Program-made: the position numbers and the translations under genes
In this document: one piece after another, positions 12,381 to 52,235 of the stretch
Layout: every line of letters starts with the position of its first letter
Numbering within the stretch: position 1 is the first letter of the stretch
Notes under the pieces: generated by a model
The model's input: only the letters and a program-made list of their open reading frames with translations
What the model was told of the DNA's origin: nothing
Databases searched by the model: none
Source: Strigops habroptila
Taxonomy: Eukaryota; Chordata; Aves; Psittaciformes; Psittacidae
Reading direction: 5' to 3'
Length of the DNA: 64,000 bases
Assembly (NCBI RefSeq): GCF_004027225.2
Contig: NC_044290.2
Coordinates: 4,356,906-4,420,905, forward strand

Positions 12381-15300
12381 ATGGAAAAGATCCTGAAGTC
12401 GGAATTGAAAACATCCGTCCTGAAGGCATTTGGAAGCTCAGGAGGAGGATACATTAGCCAAGGCCAAGCCTATGAAACGGACAGTGGAAGAGTATTTGTT
12501 AAAGTCAACCACAAACCTCAGGTTAATGCAGATATTTAATTACTAATATTACTGGGTGTAGAGAGCTTTTTATTTTAAAAGCACCTGATTGTTAATGATT
12601 TAGAGTTCTGCATTTTCAGGCTGACTTTGAATTATTCCAGTTTTCATTTCCTTTTTCTTTTAAAAGCTGTTGTCTATTTTATGTGAAATATTAATGTGCA
12701 GTAGGCTTGGTTAATGCAAACCTAGATGTAATGCAATGTGATAACCCTCCATAACAGGAATGGACATTGCAATATGTAAAAGGGAGGCAAAGTACAGAGC
12801 TGTTGTTGTAGGACTTAGAATTTGGAAAAGCCTGGAGCTGAATTTGCATTCGCTGCATTCCTTTTTGTGTTTCAGTTGGGAACAGTGAGAGGGAGGAAAC
12901 AGGCTGCCAGTGCTAAAACTTATGGATTATTTTTAAAGCTACAGAGTTTCAACTTCCCCATTGCTTTCTGGATTTCTAGCAGTAAGATTCTTGTAATTTT
13001 TCAGGCCAAGCTCTTGACTTTTCTATTACTAAACGAATACTGAATTGCTTTTTGTAACACCACAATGCATCAGAAATTTGCTTTATCAATATCAAACCCA
13101 TCCTAAAACTGCTGTGAGGAACAGCATATTTACTTCAAAAATGCAGAGTACGGGCTTAATATTTGTACTGTCATCTCCACCTGGTGGCCATTGACCTGCA
13201 TGGAAAGGGGAACCAGGTTAAGGATTCAGTCTTTGACTTCATTTAATAGTGGTCATCTGTGGTTTTGAAGGAAGTGGTCTTGGGTATTACCCTCAGAGAT
13301 ACTGTTACGTCTCTGTAGTTTGGTATCTCCATATGCAACTGGAAATCATGGTGAAATGTGATGTATCCTACTACACTGGAATGAATTTGGGGAAAAAGAG
13401 AAGTTAGAGTTAAGGTACTCAGGTCTCCCTGTGTGGAGTGAAATCTTGCTACAGCTACATTTTTTTAATCAATTAATTTAACTCCTTGTAACTTAGTAAA
13501 CAGGGCTATTTTTTCCAAAGTACTTGTTGCAGACATCCATAGTTTAGCCCAAGGATATTCTTATTCCCTGACAGGCTAGAAAAATGTTTGAAGGAGAAAT
13601 GGCAAGTTTGGAAGCTATTCAGAACACCGGTATTGTGAGAGTGCCTCAGCCTATCAAAGTAATTGACTTACCTGGAGGAGGAGCAATGTTTGTCATGGAG
13701 TACCTCAAGATGAAGAGCCTCAAAAGGTGTGTCTGGACATCTCTTTTTCTTTCTATGACATTTTGGGGCATGTTTTCAGACAGAAGACTTTATGACAAGA
13801 ATCTCTCTATTCTCTCAGAGACAGAGCTTATATCTGTTATGATCCATGCTTTTGTGTGTGTATTATTTGTGTGTATTTGTGTATATATTAAAAAAAATAT
13901 GTATATGTACCTATATATGTGTGTGTATACACTACTTCCCCATATTTTGCTCCTCCCTGGCCCTCTCCCTGCAGCAGAAATGGCATGCCGTTGCTGAGAT
14001 GTGCTGAGATGCTACCAAAGTGAATAACATAATGGCTGAGTTTAGCCCCTTTTTCTCTCATGAGATTATTCATTTGAGTTTTGTTTAAACTTACAGGCTT
14101 ACTATGTCTTTGAAAGCCGTTCTTCTCTAAGTATAAGCTTTAAGTATGATTAAAGTCACTCAAAAAGGTCAAAGGCACTAAGGCGAGGAAGAACTAAGTG
14201 GATAGATAACATGAAGTTCCATTTTGTCCATCAACCAACCTGAACACGGAATTCAGGAGTCATGGGCTCCTGAACATGGGCTTTCAGGAGTTAACTGCTT
14301 CATTCTGGGCCTCTATAGGGACATAGTAATGCCTAAGGCTCTTCTGGTGTTGGTTTTTTTGGTTTGGGTTTTTTTGTTTTGGTGTGGTTTGGGTTTTTGG
14401 TTATTGGTGGGTTTTTTGGGTTTTTTTTTGTCCAACCTATATATTTTAATTTGGAGAATAACAGCAATTCCACAGCCTTCCAAACAGTCCATTCCAAAGC
14501 ATCCCACTGTTCCCATGAAAGATTTTCTAGTGTCTAACCTCAGTCCTGCAGGTTGCAATTGTAAACCCATTATTTTCTACCCATGCTGGGCATGGAGAAG
14601 AAATTAGTTTCCATCCTTGCAGCTTCTGTTCCAATATCTGTGCAATATTGTAACTGCTTTTCACTTGTCTGTCTTCTGCATTAAGCAACCTCAACTCAAT
14701 CCTTGTCTATGGCTTCTTTTTAGACTTACCATTCTTACTGCTGTTCGGCTGATCTCAAAGCACGAGGCCCACAAGTAGATACCATGTTCTATGGTTCATG
14801 TGGAGCTGATAAGGAGGTTTACTTGATCCTCCTGCTCTCTATGCTGCTGTTTATACAATCTGGTGTTCTGTTTGTCTTTCTTGCAAGAGCTTTGTTTTAT
14901 GTTCATTTCATTATCCATTACAACCTGTTTCTTAAGAGTTGTCATTTGCTCCCCAAGTTATGCACTTGTGAAGTTGATTAAGGTTCTATATTTGTCAGAA
15001 ATATACTTGATCATATTTAACTGAGTGGTTTTTCCCCTGTAACATGTTGTTCACTTGTCTTGTTTCACTTTTGGTTTTTGATCCTACAGATACTCTTCAA
15101 AGCTTGGAGAGCAGATGGCAGATCTCCATCTTTATAACCAGAAACTTGGAGAGAAATTGAGAAAGGAGGGAAGCACAATTGGTAGAGTACTGATATCATG
15201 AACTAAATAAAAAAAATAAGGTGTTGTTTTTACTGTTGGTTTAGGTAATTAACTTATTTCAGAAGATGGCCCCAGTTAGTAAACACATAATTAAGTTCCC

Positions 15301-18300
15301 CTTTAAAGATGTTGGGGATTACATTTTTGAACTCAAGTACGTAGTAAAATGTACAATTGCCACTCCTTGGAGACAACTAATTCAGCATTGTAAGGTCATG
15401 ATCCAGTTTCTATTGACTTCAGTGAAAGCACCTTCCATCATTCTTTGGAAAATGGATTAAGGCATAAATAAATGGTTTAAAAAAAGGGAAGGAATACAAA
15501 GAATGGCTTTTAGTGTTGTTAATATTAAAATCTGAACCACCAGTTATGTATTTGTGTCTTTCCCAAGACTTCTGTTATTTCGGAGTGAAGGCCAAATTAC
15601 CTGCCAGATTACAAATAACCTATGGATCAAAAATAAGCCATGTTTAATGACAACATGTTCAAGTGTCAGAACAGTAGATTGTGAACCTGGTATCTGGACT
15701 CTGCTCCTGAATGTCTAACTGGTTCATCCAAAGAAAAGTCACTAACTGTGACTAATTTGGCCTCCATTTCCATTCAGTATCTTCAAGTTTAAGAGAGTTC
15801 TTTCCATCTTTAGAGAGGGTTTTGACCATGAAATAAGTCTAACTTACTGCTTAAAATTATTTTGTGTGCCTATTCTCTGAAATTTAGTTCCATGTTTTGC
15901 AAACTTGGCTATGTGAGGATCTCAAAACTTCCAATATTTGTTTTGTTTCTTAGGTAAAGGAGCAGGTCACTCTGAGTCTCAGTACGTGGATAAATTTGGA
16001 TTCCATATCCCCACTTGCTGTGGTTATATAGCCCAGGTATGCTCCATGCCTGTGAAAGCTCACATGTACTCATATAGGTGTATAAACTCCTTCTACGACA
16101 GCTTGTTTTATCTGGTCTTCAGCTTTATAATACCAGTTTTGCTCTCACTGCTTCACTCTGACCTCACAGTGGAGAGACCATGACATGATGGCTGTTCAAT
16201 GTGTGTGGCTTGCTACAATGCGTGTCTCACACAGGGAGTCGAATAAGAATTTGAAATTCTGTGGTAGTTCTTTAGGTTGGCAATACTTCATAAAATAAGT
16301 ATCCTTTCACATACAGTGTCTTGGTTTTGTGTTTTTCTAAAGCCCTGCTATATAGATCTCAAATGGCAAAATCTGCTGCTTTTAGAGAGCCTCATCATGT
16401 AACACATGAGACACTGGAAAGGGCTCTGAGAGATAAATCTGTTATTTGCTGGCTCTCCACATGGGACCATTTCATTCTACTATTTAAGTGAATGAACTTT
16501 CAATACCTCAAACTCAAGTATAACTTTTCACCAAATTAGAAACACATTATCCAATAAAAATGAATGAATACTTTTGCATTTCCAGAAGGATTTTGGAATA
16601 TAATACGGAACAACTGAAATGATCTCACCAGAAACTCTCCCTCTAAAATACATTAAGAAAATTTGAATAAATGAAAATAGCTAGAGCTTCAACTTACATC
16701 TCATGTTAAAGACAGCTGACCTAAGCATGGAAAAGAGCATCATGCCCAAAAGAACAATCAACAAAATAGAATCATAGAATGATTAGGGTTGGAAAGAACC
16801 TTAAGATCATCTAGTTCCAACCCCCTTGCCATGGGCAGGGACACCTCACACTAGACCATGTCACCCAAGGCTTTGTCACATGTAGGTCGTACTGGTATTG
16901 TCTTGGCCATTGTGTCAGCAATGAACATTTGAACTTGATATTTATCTATTATTAATAATGACCACTGTTGTTCATGACAAACCTCTGTATTGTCTTCTGT
17001 AGGTGAATGAATGGCAGAGTGATTGGCCTTCCTTCTTTATTCGCCATCGACTCCAAGCTCAGATGGATTTGATTGAAAAAGATTATGGGGACAGAGAAGC
17101 CAGAGAACTTTGGTCACAGCTAAAAGTATGAACCATGTCTTAAATCTTTTTCTTTAAATGTTAGAAAATACATATCAGTGGAATTTTAAAGGTGTTTTAT
17201 AAGGGATTTATATAGCTTTTAATGAACAGCAGTAACTGGACTAGCTTCACAGCTGACCCAATACTGTCAGCTGAAAAGGATTCATGTTACTCTTTCAGGT
17301 TTTTAGTAGATAGTGAAAATAAAACTGTGATTCGGCACTGACATTTATTTCTTAGAATATAGCTAGTAATAATAAGATGGTAAATCCCATCTAAGAATTT
17401 GGTGTTACAAAGTAGGTAAGATTCTGCTGCCCAGGCAGATTCTTGATCTTTTTTTTTTAACTGGTCCAGGCTCACTGCTGTGGTTCAGGTCAAGCTCCAC
17501 GCAGCACTTAGGAAACAGCCAGGAATGTATTCCTCTGCAAGCTCTGCATTACAGATTTGGCCCTTAATTCTGGTTAATCAGTACAGATGTTTACTGCTGC
17601 CCTTTTTACCACTGAAACCTTTTAATTTAAATTGAATTTATTTGATATTCCTTGTGACAGCCAATACTATCCATGTCTAGAAACAATCCATTAATAGTAG
17701 ATGCTGTTACTAGACCGAATTAAACGATTTGCTAAGCTCTGTCAAGAACATTTACTGACTCGCAGTTTAAGTTTTTAAGTTGAAAGTTTTTTAAGTTTAA
17801 ACTGCTTAAACTTGCAGTTTAAGCATTTACAACTTGCAGTTGTAAGCCATCAACTGCAAAACCACTCCATGAGGACTCAAAATAGACAGTATTTGACCAG
17901 CTCAGACTCTTATATACTACAGTACTTTATTTTATTTAATATTGTCTTTAAGACTCTTTAATTGTTACGTGTTTATTCATGCTTTTTCAGCTAAAGATTC
18001 CTGAAATGTTCTGTGACGTAGAAATCGTTCCTGCTCTGCTGCATGGGGACCTGTGGGCAGGAAATGTGGCTGAAGACGACTCTGGGCCAATTATCTTTGA
18101 CCCTGCTTCCTTCTATGGCCATTCAGAATTCGAACTGGCCATTGCTGGGATGTTTGGTGGGTTTAGCAGCTGTTTTTTCTCTGCTTATCACAGTAAAATA
18201 CCCAAAGCTCCAGGATTTGAGAAACGAAACAAATTGTATCAGCTCTTTAATTACATAAACCACTGGAACCACTTTGGGACGGGGTACAGGGGGTCTACCC

Positions 18301-18329
18301 TAAATGTAATGAGAAAACTCCTAAAGTAA
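12381..18329 (+). CDS. FN3K: Fructosamine-3-kinase, complete coding region in six exons
   Basis: Coding exons are 12381-12521, 13575-13726, 15090-15181, 15954-16036, 17003-17125 and 17991-18329, giving 309 residues. All six lengths (141, 152, 92, 83, 123, 339) equal those of the upstream FN3KRP. Family knowledge: FN3K phosphorylates fructoselysine on glycated proteins at O3, leading to spontaneous loss of the sugar. Visible motifs: P-loop GGGYISQG, Lys41 in [12 protein letters not shown] with Asp217, [10 protein letters not shown] with Asp234. The assignment rests on position next to TBCD and on FN3K-type details such as [24 protein letters not shown] and APGFEKR. The ATG at 12381 is chosen because it aligns with the family start and has A at -3 and G at +4; the frame is open further upstream only through a GTG. 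Odd point: residue 24, cysteine in FN3KRP and human FN3K, is tyrosine here. Confidence 0.95.
12522..13574 (+). other. FN3K intron 1
   Basis: A 1053-base AT-rich intron from GTTAAT (12522) to CTGACAG (ending 13574). No repeat family or other gene is recognised in it. Confidence 0.8.
13852..13930 (+). repeat. TG/TA microsatellite
   Basis: Interrupted runs of TGTG and TATA (for example TATATATGTGTGTGTATA at 13912-13929) in FN3K intron 2. It is a simple repeat likely to vary in length between individuals. Confidence 0.7.
14345..14432 (+). repeat. G/T-rich low-complexity tract
   Basis: A stretch made almost only of T and G, with repeated GGTTTGGG and GTTTTT blocks. On the transcribed strand this gives a polypurine/pyrimidine-like skew without a clean unit. 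Similar A/C tracts occur next to CR1 at 57640-57700. Confidence 0.7.
14750..14965 (-). mobile_element. Diverged CR1-like fragment
   Basis: The stretch including 'tatacaatctggtgttctg', 'gtctttcttgcaagagctt' and 'tatgttcatttcattatcc' resembles, in antisense, a middle part of the CR1 coding-region tail seen in amniote genomes. It is old and poorly conserved; the family call is from memory of the general pattern and the borders are approximate. Confidence 0.4.
15182..15953 (+). other. FN3K intron 3
   Basis: A 772-base AT-rich intron from GTAGAG (15182) to TTTCTTAG (ending 15953). I see no gene or recognised repeat. Confidence 0.8.
16037..17002 (+). other. FN3K intron 4
   Basis: A 966-base intron from GTATGC (16037) to TTCTGTAG (ending 17002). 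It contains the CR1 fragment at 16767-16880 and otherwise unique AT-rich sequence. Confidence 0.8.
16767..16880 (-). mobile_element. CR1 retrotransposon 3' fragment
   Basis: Starts with TAGAATCATAGAATG, the complement of the CR1 terminal octamer repeat, and continues with GGTTGGAAAGAACCTTAAGA, 'ttccaacccccttgcc' and 'gggcagggacacctca', all typical of avian CR1 3' ends. It is a short 5'-truncated copy on the minus strand. Confidence 0.92.
17126..17990 (+). other. FN3K intron 5
   Basis: An 865-base intron. The donor AAA|GTATGA is weaker than the other donors in the gene. A cluster of related GTTTAAG/CTTAAAC inverted segments lies at 17762-17810. No gene or transposon is recognised. Confidence 0.8.
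17762..17848 (+). repeat. Cluster of short direct and inverted repeats
   Basis: Within about 90 bases the words GCAGTTTAAG, AAGTTTAAACT, TGCTTAAAC, GTTTAAGCA and CTTGCAGTTGTAAG recur. TGCTTAAAC and GTTTAAGCA form a 9-base perfect stem around a 5-base loop. It looks like local slippage and inversion, not a known element. Confidence 0.6.
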
Positions 18330-19390
18330 CCAGGTAAGTTGAGAAATCCTGGTAGAGTTCCTTAATAATGAACAGCCCCTGCTTATCAGAAGTAACTCAG
18401 ACTAGGAATTAATGTTGATGGTCAAATACCTGAAAGATAAAAGGCTTAAGTACACTTTTGAGCCTCACTAAGTGTTAAGAGTGATTGTGTAATTTCTAAC
18501 TTACTAGTTTACTAGCTCAGAATCATACCCTGATGAAGGAAAGACTGCCTTGTTTATGAAGACTCCACTAGGTTGGAAAAGTAGCATGACAGTCAGCTTC
18601 ACCTTACTGTCCGTAGGGGGTCTCTCTTCATAGCTGTGTTCCATGGTTGGTTGCACCTTTTGACTTCTGCTGCTGCTCTGTCAGCAGCTCATTATGGAGA
18701 GCTACTGCTGGGGGACTGCGGTGCTGGGAGTGTTAACTAGTTCCTTGTGTCTCCCCTTTTTTGTTCTGTTTTATTTTTCTGTCTCTGTTTCCATCCCTTT
18801 TCCCATTTATATTTCTGTTATCTTTCCCATGTTAAGTGTCCTAATCCAAAGTTTAAATCCGATTCTATGAATCTGAAAATGAAAACATTCTCTTTTTGAT
18901 TTAAAGAGTAGCAAAGCCCTTTAGACTGCACTTGGCAAGCATATGTAATTAATAACATTTCTAATATTTATTTTAATTTAATGTAATTTACTTACACGGT
19001 TTTTGGTTTTTTTTTATTGCTATGAGAAATTAAATTGTAGTGGTATTTTGTAAAAAGGATGTCTCTGTAGTTCCTTGGTAATTGCCTGTATGGTCAGAAA
19101 GTGGGTTGTTGCCACACAAGTTTGACAATGACATATCATAGTTTTGGTACAGTATTTTAGTGTGTTACACTATGATAGTAACATATTTAAATAACTTTGT
19201 AAAAAGATAGCAAAACGTGGGAGGGAGGGTTAGTGTTTTGATGACAAGAAAGCATCTGTTGCTGCTGTGTTGGCTGGTGCTTGATGTATTTTCAATTTTA
19301 GAAAACAATGTACAGTAGGCAAAGCTAGTCTGTTCTGCTGCTGCTGGATTACTGAAGGAACAGTGTCAAATAAAATGACTTTATAAAGTT
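18330..19390 (+). other. FN3K: FN3K 3' UTR
   Basis: AT-rich sequence from the stop codon to just past the AATAAA at 19369. No frame is open for long and no splice-linked coding exon follows. A consensus splice donor (CAG|GTAAGT) begins only 2 bases after the stop codon, so an alternative spliced 3' end is possible. Confidence 0.55.
19369..19374 (+). terminator. FN3K: Candidate poly(A) signal of FN3K
   Basis: AATAAA followed by a T-rich stretch (AAGTTTTTTAATATTCC). It is the first canonical signal after the FN3K stop codon and would give a 3' UTR of about 1.05 kb. Confidence 0.5.
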
Positions 19391-21109
19391 TTTTAATATT
19401 CCTAATTGCTTTATTTTTGCAGAAAACATAGGCAGTGAGAATTTGGGAGATAACTGTGCAACAAAGATACTGGCATACAGTGTGAGCTAGAGTACATTAG
19501 CAAATCCATGGTTTTTTAATAGAAGAAAGTGGTAAAGAAAGTAAATGTAAGTACAGACCAACAAATGCTTACGTGAATCAGAGGATGTGAGTCAGAATGA
19601 CTGAACTCATGTATTTAGGCTTCAGGCAGTTGTCATGACTAATACTTCAAATATTGCATTCAAAAACGTTCAAGTATGTTTAGACTTTCTTCAGCTTTAA
19701 AATGGCTGTGCTATAAAGATTTCATAAACTTTAAAGTTAGATTGTTGTAATTGATATGAATGTTTTAAAAAATGCATTTTGTTCTCTGTAAATGTAATAC
19801 AAATAGTTAAAATTTTGTACTTCCTTTGAATTTGGGCTATAATTACGGCGAGTTGTCATTGTGTGGTTACACCTCTTAATACAATTATAACAGTGGAAAA
19901 GTGGAATAGTGGAGTTAGAACACAGTTGAATTCGTAGCTGGTCGCTAGAAGATCTAGGTCTGAGCAAACAGCAAAGTGCATGCATACTAGTATTTATTAA
20001 TGTTAACAAAGATACACATATTACATTGGAAAGTACATGTGAACTTCAGCTCCTTCTCAAATAAAATACTTGCCTTGCAGAAACTAGATGCTTGGTGTGC
20101 CTGCTTTTTGTGATTGTGGTTTGCTTTAACAAATCTGAGCCTGAAGATAAGAGATTTGGGTGCGGGTGGAGTTCCTGGATACCGGGAAAGAGAAGTTACC
20201 TGTGCTAACATCCTGACTAGACTTAAGTGTTTCCCTGAATTTCCTTTATAATCAAAGGTGAAATGAGTGCCTCAGAAGGTGGCTCGTCTCACCCTAAGCA
20301 CTCATTTTAGTTTGTCAGCTAGTTTATTTAGTTTGTCCTTCAGGTTTATTTTCTATTAAGTAAAAAGATAACCTGAGATGACTTAGTCAATGTCTACTTT
20401 AGAGCCCAACTTTAGTTTCCTAGTGCTGGTGATGTGTCAAGAGCCAAGTGGAGAAGTAGTGCTGTTACCTGGTAAAACACTCAGTAGCTAGGGGGAAAGT
20501 GTTTGGGAAGAGTGAGCCATGTTCTGTGTTTTGGGCTGAAATATGACAAAACACCTTCCTGAGAAAGGTAGCAGGAAAGAATCTGGTGTGAGATGATTAA
20601 CTGCAGTAAGGGGACAGACACTCGGTTTGAGTCTGCCACTTAATTCCCTTCCCTTTTTTGCTGCAGTTGTAGTTTGCAGCATTCAAACTTTGTTTCCACA
20701 ATTTTATGAATTGAGATAACGAGGGTTTTTTTCCAGAATTTTAAGAGATTTAGATCATAAGTTATGATACTAACCATGTCATTTGATGTTTTGGTATGGA
20801 TAGGGTATGAAATTAGTATGGTCACGGATACGGGTCATGGATAACGGCATAATCCAGTTGCCTTCCACACACCTTTTGCAACCTATGCAAGGTGATTTGG
20901 GAGGGAGATGCAGGACGGTTATTCCTGGTGTCAAGAGTGAGCTTGGTGCCTGGCAGGAGGATTCCCGGCCAGAGAAGGGCAGAGCCGAGATGCAGAGGAG
21001 CGTTTCACAGCTGAAGAACCGTAAACCAGGGACTATCCGGGCCGGCAGCTCGCAGGATCCGACATAACGACTGAGACCTGCCGGCTTACCCACGGAACCC
21101 GCCACCCTT
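19391..21109 (+). other. Intergenic sequence between FN3K and TBCD
   Basis: Unique sequence without a recognised gene, RNA or repeat. It turns gradually GC-richer from about 20880 toward the TBCD CpG island. Confidence 0.5.
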
Positions 21110-21576
21110 CCCCTCAGCCCTTCTCCTCAGCCGCCCGCCCTGCGGCGGGGGGGGGGCGTGGCCTCGCCCGGGCGCGCAGCCGCCCCTGCATCCTTTCGTC
21201 CCGCGCGGCGCCCCGTAGGAGCGAGGCAGCGGCGGGCAGCGCCCGGTGGTTGCCAGGGTAATGCGCGCCGGGGCGGCCCGGCGGGGTCGGGTCTGTGGGG
21301 CGGGGGGTGAGCGCGTCCTTCGCCCTCCCCGCTGCTGTCGCCGGCGTCTTGGCCGCTCCCGAGAGCGTGGGGAGGCGCGGTAGGGCCGGGCCGGGCCTCC
21401 GCTGTGCCGGGGAGGGGCGCGGTGGGCCGCATGGCGGCGGGCGGGGCTGACGCGGGCAGGGTGTGGGGAGCGGCGGTGTCGCCTGAGGGAGGGACGGCTG
21501 AGGGTGGGATCTGGTGCGCTGACCGGCTCTTGCTCTGCCCAGCAGTGCGAGGCAGCGGTGACGGCCAGCAGCGGAC

Positions 21577-51003
<29,427 letters not shown>

Positions 51004-51629
51004 TAGTTGCTGAATGTGAGTAAGTGCATGAATTAACAATTTATGGTATTAGACATTGAATGTGCGGCACTAGGCTGGAATTTGCTCATTTACTACTGGC
51101 TGTAGTGTTGAATTCTAGAGCAAAGAAATACGCCTATGGGGATATTTAAGATACTTCTGCAAAAGCATTGTCTTGGGTGTGCCTTTATATGCTTAATAAA
51201 TTTTTCTTTCCAAAATGAAATTAGTTTCTTGGGGTTTTCTTCTTTCTTCCTCACTCCCATATTTCTCTGTACAGTTGCATAAAAATAATACTGCTTGTCT
51301 ATATACTGTGTCAGTGTTGTTTAAGTAGACTATATTGAATACCTGATGACTAACTTGCACTTTAAAGTTAGTAACTTATGCTGCGTGTTTCTGAATAAAT
51401 TTCAGAGGCCAATTTAGTGTAATTTATACATGAATGTGTAAGTTTTTAATAGGTTTTTGAAATATCAGGATGGAAAGAGAAATAACAGGGCAGAGGAATT
51501 GTTTCTTTGTGTGTTCTGTATGTATCAACATATATTGAAGTACAAAGATATTAATGTGAAAGTAGTAGTTTTCTGTTTAGTGATTTTGGTCAATTTTTGA
51601 TAGAGTTGAAATGACAAAAGCATAATGTA

Positions 51630-51715
51630 GCAGTGCACAGCCACCGTTGGGCACTTCGACAGCAGTATCTTGGGCTAGATGGTGGTTCTGATCTCATCTG
51701 GTAGGCCTGTGTTGA
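51630..51715 (+). mobile_element. Old CR1/L3-type LINE 3' tail
   Basis: The words 'cgacagcagtatcttgggc', 'tagatggtggttctgatc' and 'catctggtaggcctgtgt' match the layout of an old amniote LINE tail ('ggatactgggctagatggacc...tctgatccagtatggc'). It is short and diverged. Confidence 0.45.
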
Positions 51716-52089
51716 CCACAGAAGTTGAACGCTAATTTTCACAAATGTGTCAAAACTGGTGTTTCATCCTAGCAAGCCAGGTTGCCAGATCATTTGTATT
51801 TTGAAGATCTGTTGACTTGTTCTAGAAGGAACTGTAAAATATGGTATTTAATACAGTTTGTTATTCTGTCTCCATGGAACGAGTTCATGTCCGATACAGT
51901 GTCTGGTTTGCATGTCAGAGTTTTTGCACAGCTAGCTGTCAGTTGGTTTTCCTTTTCCATTTACTTTTGCCCTTGTATGAAATAGTTAACACCCCCACCC
52001 CTCCTCTATTCTATCAAGGAATTGAAATAGCCTCGTGTAATAGAATTGTTTAAATCTAAAGTGGAAGTTCTGTGCAAGGTGGATGTTGT

Positions 52090-52235
52090 GTAGGACTACA
52101 GAGGACATGAGTGAATCCTGGCTCTGCCAGTGAATTGACCTGTGCTGTGAAACCATCTCTCTTCACTTTTTAGGTTGATTTTTTTGTATTTGTAGAATGG
52201 GGATGATGGTTGTATCCTTCACACCCTTCTTTTTC
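52090..52235 (+). mobile_element. Ancient MIR-type SINE
   Basis: The stretch runs 'gaatcctggctctgccagtg', then 'aattgacctgtgctgtgaaa', then 'tttgtagaatggggatgatg', which is the order of the MIR core: tRNA head, conserved core and the 'cctcatctgtaaaatggggat' segment. MIR-type SINEs are relics older than birds. Confidence 0.65.

Larger units (their letters stand above)
13727..15089 (+). other. FN3K intron 2 with low-complexity tracts
   Basis: The intron holds a TG/TA-rich microsatellite at about 13852-13930, a G/T-rich low-complexity tract at 14345-14432 and a diverged CR1-like piece after it. The donor is GTGTGT at 13727 and the acceptor CCTACAG ends at 15089. Confidence 0.75.
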
